A stretch of DNA of 64,000 nucleotides from Caballeronia hypogeia (GTDB lineage Bacteria; Pseudomonadota; Gammaproteobacteria; Burkholderiales; Burkholderiaceae), in assembly GCF_001544875.2 (NCBI RefSeq), contig NZ_FCOA02000002.1, positions 124,001 to 188,000 on the forward strand, given 5' to 3'. Shown here in pieces: positions 17,490-27,343 of this stretch. The position numbers were made by a program, and so were the translations under genes. The notes beneath the pieces are model-generated. The model saw only the letters and a program-made list of their open reading frames with translations, was not told the origin of the DNA and made no database searches. How positions within the stretch are numbered: position 1 is the first letter of the stretch; each line of letters begins with the position of its first letter.

Positions 17490-18761
17490 ATGCCGACGAT
17501 TGCCCTGATAGTCCTGACAGTTGTGGCGACGCTCGTCGTCGTGCTGGTGATCGCGAACCTGACGACCGGCGAAAAAGAGATCGAGCACAAGATCGAGCGG
17601 CTGTATTCGACCGACGATCCCCAGTTTCTCCGCTCGATGGGCCTGCTGCTCGGGCCGCCCGTCATCGGCGGAAACCGCTTCGAGGTGCTCGTGAACGGCG
17701 ACGAGATTTTTCCGTCGATGCTGCAAGGCATACGCTCGGCGCGCGAGACCATCACCTTCGAGACGTTCATCTACTGGTCCGGCGCGATCGGCGAGGAGAT
17801 CGCGCAGGCGCTCTCGGAGAAGGCGCGGGCGGGCGTCGCGGTGCACGTGCTGCTCGACTGGGTCGGCAGTTCGAAAATGGACAAGCGCTATTTGCGCATG
17901 CTGCGCGACGCGGGCGCGGAAGTCATCCAGTACCACAAGCCGCACTGGACCGGTCTCGGGCGCATGAACGACCGCACGCACCGCAAGCTGCTCGTGATCG
18001 ACGGGCGCATCGGCTTTACCGGCGGCGTGGGCATCGCCGAGGAATGGACCGGGCACGCGCAGGACGAACAACACTGGCGCGACACGCATTTTCGCCTCGA
18101 AGGCCCGGCGGTCGGACAGATGCAGGCCGTCTTCATGGACAACTGGATCAAGACGACCGGCAACGTGCTGCACGGCCCGCGCTACTTTCCGGATATCGAG
18201 GACGCGGGCGACGGCTACGCGCACATGTTCAGCAGCTCGCCCTCGGGCGGCAGCGACGACATGCAGCTCATGTATCTGATGGCGATCACCGCGGCGACCC
18301 ATTCCATCCACCTGTCGAGCGCGTATTTCGTGCCGGACAAGCTGACGATCAACGCGATCGTCGAGGCGGTGAAGCGCGGCGTGCGGGTGCGCATCATCAC
18401 GCCGGGCAAACGCATCGACACGCATACGGTCCGCGAGGCGTCGCGCGCATGCTGGGGCGACCTGCTCGCGGCGGGCGTCGAAATGTTTGAATATCAGCCG
18501 ACCATGTTTCACTGCAAGCTGATCATCGTCGACGAGTATCTGGTGTCGGTCGGCTCGACCAACTTCGACAACCGCTCGTTCAAGCTCAACGACGAAGCCA
18601 ATCTGAATATCTACGACCGAGATTTCGCGCGCCAGCAGACCGCCATTTTCGACGACGACGTTGCCCACTCGAAACGCATCACGCTCGACGACTGGCGCCG
18701 CCGTCCCCTGTCCGAAAAACTGCTGGAACGCGTAGTCGCGCTGCTCGATTCGCAGCTCTGA
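17490..18761 (+). CDS. Cardiolipin synthase-like phospholipase D protein
   Basis: 423 residues from the ATG at 17490 (a longer in-frame start at 17439 lacks the membrane-start context). One N-terminal membrane helix (IALIVLTVVATLVVVLVIANL) anchors it in the inner membrane. Two HKD motifs are intact: THRKLLVIDGRIGFTGG and FHCKLIIVDEYLVSVGSTN. These build the phosphatidyl-transferase site that makes cardiolipin from two phosphatidylglycerols (or PG plus another lipid). Length and the single anchor resemble ClsB/ClsC-type rather than the two-helix ClsA form. Confidence 0.88.
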   Translation: MPTIALIVLTVVATLVVVLVIANLTTGEKEIEHKIERLYSTDDPQFLRSMGLLLGPPVIGGNRFEVLVNGDEIFPSMLQGIRSARETITFETFIYWSGAIGEEIAQALSEKARAGVAVHVLLDWVGSSKMDKRYLRMLRDAGAEVIQYHKPHWTGLGRMNDRTHRKLLVIDGRIGFTGGVGIAEEWTGHAQDEQHWRDTHFRLEGPAVGQMQAVFMDNWIKTTGNVLHGPRYFPDIEDAGDGYAHMFSSSPSGGSDDMQLMYLMAITAATHSIHLSSAYFVPDKLTINAIVEAVKRGVRVRIITPGKRIDTHTVREASRACWGDLLAAGVEMFEYQPTMFHCKLIIVDEYLVSVGSTNFDNRSFKLNDEANLNIYDRDFARQQTAIFDDDVAHSKRITLDDWRRRPLSEKLLERVVALLDSQL

Positions 18762-18867
18762 GCGCGTGAACGTTCGTCCCCGGAATATTTACCGCATGCA
18801 GGCTAAAGATTGTCGGACGTAAGCCGATAAGACGAGCACGCAAACGAGTCTCGGCGACTGGCAATCT

Positions 18868-20937
18868 ATGCACGGCACCTACAACTTTTGGCTGGTCGCG
18901 GCATCGCTGGTAGTCGCGACGCTTGCTTCCTACACCGCGCTCGACATTTCGGGCCGGATCACGATGCTCCCGCAATCGCGCATCCGGCATGTCTGGCTCG
19001 CGGGCGGAGCGGCGTCGATGGGCATCGGCATCTGGTCGATGCATTTCATCGGCGTGCTCGCCTTCGAGCTGCCGATTCCGCTTGGCTACGACCTGAAGAT
19101 CACCGCCGGCTCGCTCGGCATCGCGGTGCTCGTGTCGTTCTTCGCGCTGCATGTGATAGCGAGCAGGCGGCTGACGCTCCGGCGCATCGTCGCGAGCAGC
19201 GTGCTGATGGGCGCAGGCATCGCGGCGATGCACTACACCGGCGACGCCGCGATGCGCATGAATCCGGCGATCACCTACGATCCCGTGCTGTTCGCGGCGT
19301 CGATCGCGATCGCGATGGTGGCGTCGGGCGCGGCGCTGTGGATCGCGCATACGCTGTCCGACGCCAACCAGACGAACGTGCTCGCCAAGCGCTGCGGCGC
19401 GGCGCTGGTGATGGGCATCGCGATCACCGGCATGCACTATACGGGCAACGCGGCGGCGAACTTTCTGCCGAACGCGATCTGCGGCGCGGCCAACGATGTC
19501 GACGGGCACTGGCTCGCGACGACCGTCGTGCTCTTCACGCTGGCGATCCTGATCATCACGCTGGTGCTGTCGCGCTTCGATGCGCGCACGGCCTTGCTCG
19601 CCGGCTCCGTCTCGCGGCTGAACGGCCAGATCGTGCGGATGGCGACCTTCGACACGCTCACGGACCTGCCGAACCGCCGCACGATGAACGAGCGCATCGA
19701 GCGCGCGATCGGCAACGCGCGGCACAGCGACAGCCGCTTCGCGATTCTCTTCATGGACCTCGACGGCTTCAAGACGATCAACGATTCGCTGGGCCATACC
19801 GTTGGCGACGAAGTGCTGAAGGCATTCGCGCGGCGCCTGCAGGAATGCGTGCGCGGCGGCGATACGGTGGCGCGTCTGGGCGGCGACGAATTCGTCGTGA
19901 TGCTGGAGAACCTTCACGCGCCCACCGACGCCGAGAAGATGGCGGAGCGCATTCTCGACACCATGAAGCAGGGCCTGCTCGTGGGGAATCATCCTTTGCA
20001 GGTGATGCCGAGCATCGGCATTGCGCTGTATCCGCAGGACGGCGACAGCGTCGAGTCGCTGCTCAAGCACGCGGATGTCGCGATGTACGAGGCGAAGCGC
20101 GGCGGGCGCAGCACCTATCGCTTCTTCGAGGCGAGCATGAACGAGGCGGCGGTGCGGATCTTGCAGATTCAGCAGGCGCTGCACGAGGCGCTGAGCAGTG
20201 GCCATTTCTATCTGCTGTTCCAGCCGAAGTTTCGCGGCAAGAGCGGCGAGCTGGCGGGCGCGGAGGCCCTCATCAGGCTGGATCATCCGGAGATCGGTAC
20301 GCTGACGCCGCTCGAATTCATTCCGATCGCGGAACGTTCGGGCCAGATCGTGCAGATCGGTTACTGGGTCGTGCGCGAGACGTGCCGTCATATGGCGCGC
20401 TGGATGAGCGAAGGGCGCCCGGCCGTGAAGGTGGCGATCAACCTGTCGCCGCGGCAACTGCATGAGGCCGATCTCGTCGAGACCATCATGCGGATCGTGC
20501 GCGAGGAGGGTGTGCAAAGCGAGCAGATCATGTTCGAGATCACCGAGACGGTGGCGATGCAGGACGCGCCTCGGACCATCGACATGATTCGCGCGTTTCA
20601 GGAGAACGGATTCGAGATCGCCATCGATGATTTCGGCACGGGGTATTCGAGTCTGGCTTATCTGCAGCGGTTTCGCGCAAAGCAATTGAAGATCGACCGG
20701 TTCTTCACCAACGGGCTCGACGAGAACGGGCAGGAAGGACGCGCGATCGTGTCGGCGATCATCGCGCTCGCGCACTCGCTCGATATGGATGTGGTGGCGG
20801 AAGGCGTCGAGACCGGGTCGCAGCTCGATCGGCTGCAGGACATGATGTGCGATGAGATGCAGGGATTCCTGCTGGCGATGCCGCTTTCCGCCGAGGCGTT
20901 CGGCGGGATGCTCGAGACGCAGGGGGCGGAGGTTTAG
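18868..20937 (+). CDS. MHYT-GGDEF-EAL cyclic-di-GMP turnover protein
   Basis: 689 residues. The N-terminal ~240 residues hold seven membrane helices with the MHYT sensor repeats (MHFIGVLAF, MHYTGDAAM, MHYTGNAAA), thought to bind metal and sense gases. A GGDEF domain follows with intact active site (RLGGDEF) and an inhibitory I-site RGGD five residues earlier. The EAL domain retains EALIRL, NLSPRQL, EITETV, DDFGTGYSS, LKIDRFF, EGVET and QGFLL, so both synthesis and hydrolysis are possible. Monocistronic. Confidence 0.94.
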   Translation: MHGTYNFWLVAASLVVATLASYTALDISGRITMLPQSRIRHVWLAGGAASMGIGIWSMHFIGVLAFELPIPLGYDLKITAGSLGIAVLVSFFALHVIASRRLTLRRIVASSVLMGAGIAAMHYTGDAAMRMNPAITYDPVLFAASIAIAMVASGAALWIAHTLSDANQTNVLAKRCGAALVMGIAITGMHYTGNAAANFLPNAICGAANDVDGHWLATTVVLFTLAILIITLVLSRFDARTALLAGSVSRLNGQIVRMATFDTLTDLPNRRTMNERIERAIGNARHSDSRFAILFMDLDGFKTINDSLGHTVGDEVLKAFARRLQECVRGGDTVARLGGDEFVVMLENLHAPTDAEKMAERILDTMKQGLLVGNHPLQVMPSIGIALYPQDGDSVESLLKHADVAMYEAKRGGRSTYRFFEASMNEAAVRILQIQQALHEALSSGHFYLLFQPKFRGKSGELAGAEALIRLDHPEIGTLTPLEFIPIAERSGQIVQIGYWVVRETCRHMARWMSEGRPAVKVAINLSPRQLHEADLVETIMRIVREEGVQSEQIMFEITETVAMQDAPRTIDMIRAFQENGFEIAIDDFGTGYSSLAYLQRFRAKQLKIDRFFTNGLDENGQEGRAIVSAIIALAHSLDMDVVAEGVETGSQLDRLQDMMCDEMQGFLLAMPLSAEAFGGMLETQGAEV

Positions 20938-20967
20938 CATTCGCCGGCCGCGCGGCCAGCGACGGCA

Positions 20968-22509
20968 TCAATCCATCGCTGCATGCGCCACGGTCTCGTC
21001 CGTGGCGGCCTTGCGCGCCGGCCGGATGAGCAGCAGCAACGGCACCACCAGCAAGGTCGCGATGAACATCAGCTTGAAGTCGTTGAGATACGCGATCATG
21101 GACGCCTGCTGCGTGATCGACTGATTGAGCATTGCCATATCCTGCATCGATCCGCCTGAGAGCATCGATTGCATCGCCGGATTGAACGGCGTCACCTGCG
21201 CGGCGAGGTCCGCGTGCGCGACCTGCGTGTTGCGCGTCATCAGCGTCTGCACGATCGAAATGCCGATACTGCTGCCGATATTGCGCATCAGACTATAGGT
21301 GGCCGTGCCATCCGCCCGCAGCTCGGGCGTGAGCGTCGAGAACGTCAGCGCCGACAGCGGCACGAACACGAGCCCGAGTCCAAAGCCCTGAAACACGCCC
21401 GGCCACACGATGTCCGACTCCGACAGCACGATCGTGTATTGCATCATCTGCCACAGCGCGAACGCGGAAATCAGAAAGCCGGAAAGCAGCAGCAAACGCG
21501 CGTCGATATACTTGAGCAGCCTTCCCGCGACCAGCATCGCGATCATCGTGCCCGCGCCGCTCGGCGCCGTGACGAGACCCGTGGTCACGACCGGATAGTT
21601 CATCAGGTTCTGCAGCATCGGCGGCAGCAGCGCGCGCGTCGCATACAGCACCGCGCCGATCACGAAGATGAAGCACGTGCCCGTCGCGAAGTTGCGGTCC
21701 TTCAGCAACTGATACTTGAAGAACGAACGCGGGCCGGCCGTCGCCGTATGCGCGACGAAGAAGACGAAGCTCACCGCCGCCAGAATCGCCTCGATGCGGA
21801 TTTCGACCGATCCGAACCAGTCGAGCTGCTCGCCGCGGTCGAGCATCGCCTGGAATGCGCCGATTGCGAGGCCCAGCGTCGCGAAGCCGAACGCGTCGAA
21901 CTTCACCGCGCGGCGCGCCGCCTGCGAAGGCAGAAAGGTCGATACGCCGAACAGCGCGAACGCGCCGATCGGCACGTTGATGAAGAACACCCAGCGCCAG
22001 TTGTAGCTGTCGGTGAGCCAGCCGCCCAGCGTGGGCCCGAGAATCGGCCCGACCATCACGCCCATGCCCCACACGGCCATGGCCTGCCCCTGTTTCTCGC
22101 GCGGATTGATGTCGAGCAGGATCGACTGCGACAAGGGCACCAGCGACGCCCCGAAAATGCCCTGCAACAGCCGCGACGCGACGATCTGCGCCAGCGTCTC
22201 CGAAAGGCCGCAAAACGCCGACGCGATCGTGAAGCCCGCAATCGAGATGCACAGCAGCTTCTTCACGCTCAGCCGATCCGAAAGCCAGCCCGTGAGCGGC
22301 GTCGCGATGGCCGCCGCGACGATGTACGACGTGAGCACCCAGGTGATCTCATCCTGCGACGCCGACAGAGTTCCCTGCATATGCGGCAGCGCGACGTTGG
22401 CGATGGTGCTGTCGAGCGTCTGGATCAGCGTGGCGAGCATGATCGAGACGGTCAGCATGCCGCGGTTCAACGGCGGCGCGGCGCTTTCCGGCGAGACTTC
22501 GGAGGACAT
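20968..22509 (-). CDS. DHA2-family drug efflux MFS transporter (EmrB/QacA type)
   Basis: 513 residues from the ATG at 22509 (GAGGAC-like spacing is poor, but the start matches the family N-terminus MSSEVSPESA...). Fourteen predicted helices; LDSTIANVALPHMQG is the DHA2 motif D1, GWLSDRLSVKK motif A, and GPILGPTLGGWL motif C of exporters. Probably expels hydrophobic drugs or metabolites with protons. The divergent marR gene shares its promoter region and likely represses it. No emrA membrane-fusion gene is next to it. Confidence 0.92.
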   Translation of the reverse strand: MSSEVSPESAAPPLNRGMLTVSIMLATLIQTLDSTIANVALPHMQGTLSASQDEITWVLTSYIVAAAIATPLTGWLSDRLSVKKLLCISIAGFTIASAFCGLSETLAQIVASRLLQGIFGASLVPLSQSILLDINPREKQGQAMAVWGMGVMVGPILGPTLGGWLTDSYNWRWVFFINVPIGAFALFGVSTFLPSQAARRAVKFDAFGFATLGLAIGAFQAMLDRGEQLDWFGSVEIRIEAILAAVSFVFFVAHTATAGPRSFFKYQLLKDRNFATGTCFIFVIGAVLYATRALLPPMLQNLMNYPVVTTGLVTAPSGAGTMIAMLVAGRLLKYIDARLLLLSGFLISAFALWQMMQYTIVLSESDIVWPGVFQGFGLGLVFVPLSALTFSTLTPELRADGTATYSLMRNIGSSIGISIVQTLMTRNTQVAHADLAAQVTPFNPAMQSMLSGGSMQDMAMLNQSITQQASMIAYLNDFKLMFIATLLVVPLLLLIRPARKAATDETVAHAAMD

Positions 22510-22554
22510 GAGCGGGTGACCGTCGGCTGACGGCAAATTGTAATCAGGGTGATG

Positions 22555-22574
22555 ATAAGCACGCTTATTATAAG
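22555..22574. promoter_or_regulatory. Candidate MarR operator with three half-sites
   Basis: The stretch reads ATAAGC-AC-GCTTAT-T-ATAAG: two overlapping palindromes (14 bp and 11 bp) built from the half-site ATAAG(C). It lies between the divergent efflux and marR genes, the usual place for a MarR-family operator. Confidence 0.6.
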
Positions 22575-22645
22575 GAGCGCGCTCGCTGCGGCGCAATGCG
22601 GTCAAATACGGGGGCGCGCGAACGCGCGCGCCGAGGCCTCTTTCA

Positions 22646-22651
22646 TATAAT
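22646..22651 (+). promoter_or_regulatory. -10 element implying a leaderless marR transcript
   Basis: A perfect TATAAT ends 6 bp before the marR ATG, and no Shine-Dalgarno sequence lies between them. Transcription would start at or next to the ATG. No good -35 is visible at 17 bp spacing. Confidence 0.5.
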
Positions 22652-22657
22652 CGCGCG

Positions 22658-23101
22658 ATGGAAACTCAACTCGACAAACGCTTCGGCTTTCTGGTCGCGG
22701 ACGTGGACCGCCTGTGCGGCAATCGCTTCGACGTGCTGGCCAGGTCGTCGCTCAATCTCACGCGCGCGCAATGCCGCGTGCTGGCGTATCTCTCGCACTA
22801 CGGCGAGGTGAATCAGGCGCGGCTCGCCGGGTTGCTCGAAGTCGCGCCGATCTCCGCCGGAAGGCTGCTCGACCGCATGGAAGAGGGCGGCTGGATCGAA
22901 CGGCGCCTGAATCCCGACGACCGTCGCGAACGTCAGGTGCGCATGACCGCGAAGGCGGAAAAGGCGCTGGATCGCGCGAGGCGTGTCGGCGACGAGATCA
23001 CGTCGGAAGCGCTCGCGGGCTTCAGCCGCCAGGAAAGCGAGCAGCTGATCGCGCTGCTGCAACGCGTGCGCGGCAATCTGAGCCGTATCGTCGACCGCTG
23101 A
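22658..23101 (+). CDS. MarR-family transcriptional regulator
   Basis: 147 residues, winged helix: LTRAQCRVLAYLSHYGEVNQARLAGLLEVAPISAGRLLDRMEEGGWIERRLNPDDRRERQVRMT is the standard MarR recognition helix plus wing (DxRxR). Divergent from the DHA2 pump, so predicted to repress it until an efflux substrate binds. The gene probably gives a leaderless mRNA. Confidence 0.92.
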   Translation: METQLDKRFGFLVADVDRLCGNRFDVLARSSLNLTRAQCRVLAYLSHYGEVNQARLAGLLEVAPISAGRLLDRMEEGGWIERRLNPDDRRERQVRMTAKAEKALDRARRVGDEITSEALAGFSRQESEQLIALLQRVRGNLSRIVDR

Positions 23102-23230
23102 ACGGTTTGCGGCGCGCGCTGCGGCTTGCGGCGGGCCGTGCTAACGTGCCTCGCATGGATCGCTAATTGCTGTCGCGCTCCTCGGAAGTGTCGTTGTCAA
23201 CCGTCGTCATCCCTTCGGAGAAGATCGATC

Positions 23231-23524
23231 ATGAACAAACGCACCGCACCGTTGGCCGTCGTCGCACTGTCGCTCGCCGCCCTCGTCACGCTGCCCGTCG
23301 CGCCCGTGCAGGCGCAGGACACGGCGGCCTCCACGCCGAAGCAGGTCAAGAAGGCTCAGCGCAAGGAGGCGCGCGCGAAGAAAAACGCCGAACTGAAGGA
23401 ACTGGAGAAGAACGGCTATAACCCGGCCGGCGAGCAGACGAACTATCCGCAGAATCTGCAGAGCGCCCAGTCCAAAATCAACGCGGAAAAGGCAGGCAAG
23501 CCCGCGCCGGCGTCGGCTCCCTGA
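23231..23524 (+). CDS. Small secreted lysine/alanine-rich protein (DUF4148-like)
   Basis: 97 residues. Signal peptide ending PVQAQ; the mature part starts with a charged helical stretch (KQVKKAQRKEARAKKNAELKELEKNGY) and ends with NYPQNLQSAQSKINAEKAG. The helical repeats and the NGYNP segment resemble DUF4148-type exported proteins of Burkholderiaceae. Function unknown. Confidence 0.75.
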   Translation: MNKRTAPLAVVALSLAALVTLPVAPVQAQDTAASTPKQVKKAQRKEARAKKNAELKELEKNGYNPAGEQTNYPQNLQSAQSKINAEKAGKPAPASAP

Positions 23525-23762
23525 TGATCGTCGCGAACCCGGGGGCGCCGGGCGCGCCTTCAGGTCCGCGTGAATTGTCATGACGTGAATCGGCGGCCGT
23601 GGCCATGCACGGCCGTTTCGCGACGATGCACCGACGCCACGGTGAACGGCGCCGGACGTGCGGTGGCGCGCTCACGACGCTCGACGCGAGCGGCTGGTGC
23701 AGGCAGGATACGAAGTCGAAGCGCCAAAGACTCGGGCGACGCAACGTCGCAAGGAGGTGCGC

Positions 23763-25670
23763 ATGGACTGGCGTTCGTGGCTGTTGATCTTCGCGCTGAG
23801 TGACGCGCATGCGGCATCGCGCTATTACGCGCCGATGAGCTTTTATCCGCACGACGCGACGCGCATCTCGCGCTTCGCCGCGACGCGCGGTGCGATGCAG
23901 GCGCCATACGGCGCGGGCGCGAAAGTCGGGGAGGGCGATTTTTATATCGTCTCCGGCGCAACCTTCAAGGCATTGACCGCGCAGCCGCAACGCGACGGCA
24001 CGATCGCGCTGGTTCAATCGCGATGGACGCCCGCGCTCGCCGCCAACCAGATCTGGACCGTGACCAAGGAAGGCAGCGGCTTTCGCCTCCATTCGAAGCT
24101 GTATGACCGCGACGTGACGCTCGGCGTGCGCCTCGATCTCGAAGAGGCTGCGAGCGATGCGCGGCAGAACTGGAGCATCGAGGCGGATGCGAACGCGGTG
24201 ACCATCGCGGCGAGCGGGACCAAAACGGGCCTCGTCGTCGAGCATCATGCGCTGCGCGACGGCGCGTTCGTCGAGGCGAGCGCTCAGGCCGGGCAATGGC
24301 GCATGTACAAGGTCGAGAACCCCGACACGGCGCACGACTATCGCACGCTGAATGCCTCCGCGCGCTCGACTTACGACAACGAGAACCGGCGCTATCACCT
24401 GAGCGCCTATGCGCCCGATGCGATCGAGGCCGACCGGCTCGGCGGCTTTCGCTGGACCGACTATCATCCGTCGGGGCTGTATGTGTCAAAGGGCGAATCC
24501 GTCGTGATCGACGTGCAAGGCCTCGCCGACGACGGACCCGATGGCCTTGTCGTGATGGTCGGCAACAAGAACGGCTTCTTCCGCCGCCAGCCCGCCGGCG
24601 ATCCGCAGATGATCCTCGCGACCGAAGGGCGCAACACCTTCACCGCGTCGCGCGACGGGCTGCTCTACTTCGAGTACGTCGACAGCGGCTTCAACGAGCG
24701 GCCGCTCACTTCGATCGATGTCACCGTGCGCGAAGGCGGCAGGCCCGTGCCGTTCTATGTGGAGGGCGTGACGACGCTGGCCGCGTGGCGTGCGATGCTG
24801 CAACGTCATGCCGATGCCCCGCTCATCGAGATGGTCGGCGCGCGCACCATGTTCACGGTCGCCCGCGCGATGTACGACAAGGCGGGCGCCTCGGACCCGG
24901 CTGCGCTGCTCGGCTACGTCGAGCGCATCATGGGGTATCACGACGAGTTGTCCGGGCTCGACGGCGCGAGCGCGCTCGACATGCCTTCGCCTCTGCGCGT
25001 GCATTTCGTGCAGGACACGATCTCGACGCACGACGATCTTCAGAACGCGTATCTATACGCGACGTATTACATGATCGGCCTGCCGCTGAACAGCGCGGCC
25101 GAGACGCTATTGCAACCCGCCAAGTCCGACGAGTGGGGCGTGTGGCACGAGATGGGCCACATGTATCAGCAGTGGGACTGGACCTGGCCGGGCGTCACCG
25201 AGACGACGGTGAACCTCTATTCGCTGCATGCGTTGCAGCGTCTAGGAACGCCGATGCCATCGCCGCTGTTGCAGGTGGTCGATCCGCGCGGCAGGAAGAA
25301 TCGCCTCGATCTCGCGGCGCAGTATCTCGCGCAGCCGTCGAAGGATTTTCTGCGCGATGCGTCGTTTCCGGTGCCGTCGGAGGCGGTGTGGATCAGGCTC
25401 GTCATGTACGAGCAGTTGCGTCGCGCGCTGGGCGATGGTTTTTATATGCGGCTGCACAAGTACTATCGGCTGCATCCGCTGACCGAAAATGAGGGCGGCG
25501 ACAGCAATGAGGTTCAGACCTTCGTGCTGCGCGCGTGTATCGCGGCGAATCTCGATCTCACGGACTTCTTCGTGCGCTGGGGCTTGCCGGTCGATGCGCG
25601 CACGCGAGCGACTGTCGTCGATGCGAAGCTGAAGCCGCCCGCCGTGGATCTGACGCGCACGCGCATCTGA
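23763..25670 (+). CDS. Secreted peptidase M60-like (enhancin-type) protein
   Basis: 635 residues from the ATG after AAGGAGGTGCGC. A short signal peptide (MDWRSWLLIFALSDAHAA) is followed by an N-terminal beta domain of about 170 residues. The catalytic region has WHEMGHMYQQW with HExxH and a Glu 14 residues later (TETTVNLYSLHAL), as in M60/enhancin gluzincins that cleave mucin-type glycoproteins. The part before it (SGLYVSKGESVVIDVQGL, VGNKNGFFRRQP) matches the non-catalytic M60 beta domain. Likely secreted or periplasmic. Mucin specificity is family knowledge, not seen here. Confidence 0.85.
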   Translation: MDWRSWLLIFALSDAHAASRYYAPMSFYPHDATRISRFAATRGAMQAPYGAGAKVGEGDFYIVSGATFKALTAQPQRDGTIALVQSRWTPALAANQIWTVTKEGSGFRLHSKLYDRDVTLGVRLDLEEAASDARQNWSIEADANAVTIAASGTKTGLVVEHHALRDGAFVEASAQAGQWRMYKVENPDTAHDYRTLNASARSTYDNENRRYHLSAYAPDAIEADRLGGFRWTDYHPSGLYVSKGESVVIDVQGLADDGPDGLVVMVGNKNGFFRRQPAGDPQMILATEGRNTFTASRDGLLYFEYVDSGFNERPLTSIDVTVREGGRPVPFYVEGVTTLAAWRAMLQRHADAPLIEMVGARTMFTVARAMYDKAGASDPAALLGYVERIMGYHDELSGLDGASALDMPSPLRVHFVQDTISTHDDLQNAYLYATYYMIGLPLNSAAETLLQPAKSDEWGVWHEMGHMYQQWDWTWPGVTETTVNLYSLHALQRLGTPMPSPLLQVVDPRGRKNRLDLAAQYLAQPSKDFLRDASFPVPSEAVWIRLVMYEQLRRALGDGFYMRLHKYYRLHPLTENEGGDSNEVQTFVLRACIAANLDLTDFFVRWGLPVDARTRATVVDAKLKPPAVDLTRTRI

Positions 25671-25724
25671 AGCGCAAGCGGCGCGGTCATGACTCATGGC
25701 CGCGCCGCTCTTGCCTGCAAAACG

Positions 25725-27170
25725 TCAGACCGCCATCACAGTCACGGACTTCGTGACCAGATACGGCTCGAGCGCTTCCGGTCCGCCTTCCGAGCCGTAA
25801 CCCGAATCCTTCACGCCGCCGAACGGCATTTCAGGCCAGGGCGTGGCCGGCTGGTTGATCCACAGCATGCCCACTTCGAGCTGGTTCGTGAGCAGATGCA
25901 CGTTCTTGAACGAGCGCGTGAACGCATAGCCCGCGAGACCGTACGGCAGACGGTTCGCCTCGCTGATCGCATCTTCGAGCGAATCGAAGCCGCGCACCGC
26001 CGCGACCGGGCCGAACGGCTCCGCGTTGAAAACGTCGGCTTCGAGCGAGACATCCGTGATGACCGTCGGTGCGAAGAAGTTGCCTGCGCTGCCGATGCGC
26101 TCGCCGCCCGTCGCGATCGTCGCACCCGTCTTGCGTGCGTTTTCGATGACGCTGTTCATCGCGGTGATGCGGCGCGCATTCGCGAGCGGCCCGAGCGTGG
26201 TGCTTTCCGCGAGGCCGTCGCCGACCTTCAGGCTTTCCGCGTGCTTCACGAGCGCCGCGATGAAATCCTGCTTCAGGCTGTTGTGCACGAGAAAGCGCGT
26301 GGGCGAGATGCAGACCTGCCCGGCATTGCGGAACTTGGCCGCGCCCGAGGCCTTTACGGCGAGCTCGACGTCCGCGTCTTCCGCGACGATCACCGGCGCA
26401 TGGCCGCCCAGTTCCATCGTCGCGCGCTTCATGTGCTGGCCCGCGAGACCGGCGAGCTGCTTGCCGACCGCCGTCGATCCGGTGAACGTCACCTTGCGGA
26501 TATCCGGATGCGCGATGAGGAATTGCGAAATCTGCGGCGGATCGCCGAACACCAGTTGCACGACGCCATTCGGCACGCCTGCATCGGCGAATGCGCGGAT
26601 CAGCTCGGCGGGCGACGCCGGCGTTTCTTCCGGTGCCTTCACGATGAACGAACAGCCCGTCGCGAGCGAAGCGCACAGCTTGCGCACGACCTGATTGACC
26701 GGGAAGTTCCACGGCGTGAACGCTGCGACCGGGCCGACGGGCTCCTTCACCACGGTCTGCTGCGCGTTGATGTTGCGCGGCGGCACGATGCGGCCATACA
26801 CGCGACGCCCTTCGTCCGCGAACCATTCGATGATGTCCGCGGCGGAATTCACTTCGATGCGCGCTTCCGCGAGCGGCTTGCCCTGTTCCTGCGTCATCAG
26901 GCGCGCGATGGCGTCGGCGCGTTCGCGGATGAGGCCCGCTGCCTTGCGCATGAGCGTCGCGCGTTCGAGCGCCGTCTTGTTGCGCCACGTCGCGAAACCG
27001 CGCCGGGATGCGGCAACGGCGCGTTCGAGATCGACCGTGCCCGCTTTCGCCACTCTGCCGATGACTTCGCCCGTGGCCGGGCTCAAGACGTCGATCGCTT
27101 CGCCGGATTTGGCGTCGCACCATTCGCCGTCGATGAAAAGGCGCGTATCCGTATAACCTGCAATAGCCAT
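25725..27170 (-). CDS. NAD(P)-dependent aldehyde dehydrogenase (succinate-semialdehyde type)
   Basis: 481 residues, the usual ALDH length. [17 protein letters not shown] is the oxyanion/cofactor region, [11 protein letters not shown] contains the general-base Glu, and [13 protein letters not shown] holds the catalytic Cys; the Ser/Thr-rich C-terminus has [15 protein letters not shown]. Sequence style is closest to the succinate-semialdehyde / alpha-ketoglutarate semialdehyde group (NAD(P)+). Divergent from a LysR gene that may control it. Confidence 0.87.
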   Translation of the reverse strand: MAIAGYTDTRLFIDGEWCDAKSGEAIDVLSPATGEVIGRVAKAGTVDLERAVAASRRGFATWRNKTALERATLMRKAAGLIRERADAIARLMTQEQGKPLAEARIEVNSAADIIEWFADEGRRVYGRIVPPRNINAQQTVVKEPVGPVAAFTPWNFPVNQVVRKLCASLATGCSFIVKAPEETPASPAELIRAFADAGVPNGVVQLVFGDPPQISQFLIAHPDIRKVTFTGSTAVGKQLAGLAGQHMKRATMELGGHAPVIVAEDADVELAVKASGAAKFRNAGQVCISPTRFLVHNSLKQDFIAALVKHAESLKVGDGLAESTTLGPLANARRITAMNSVIENARKTGATIATGGERIGSAGNFFAPTVITDVSLEADVFNAEPFGPVAAVRGFDSLEDAISEANRLPYGLAGYAFTRSFKNVHLLTNQLEVGMLWINQPATPWPEMPFGGVKDSGYGSEGGPEALEPYLVTKSVTVMAV

Positions 27171-27343
27171 GAAGCATCTCCTGTTCGGTTGCCAAACCTG
27201 TTCACTTTACCAGCGCAAGGGGTGGGGCTGCTTGACTCGCCGCCGTTTGCCGCGCGGCTTCTCCGGGTTGTGCGCACGAAGTTTTGAATTCGTCGCTTAT
27301 CTGATATTTAATAGCAGGACATTCCGGCATTAAGGTCCGTTAA

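Noticed and set aside
16362..18668. 768-residue minus-strand open frame over the lipoprotein and cardiolipin synthase genes
   Set aside because: Arg/His/Asp-rich antisense translation typical of high-GC codon bias; the plus-strand genes carry lipobox and HKD motifs.
18679..20940. 753-residue minus-strand open frame opposite the MHYT-GGDEF-EAL gene
   Set aside because: Low-complexity His/Arg/Asp composition with no fold; the sense strand encodes complete signature motifs.
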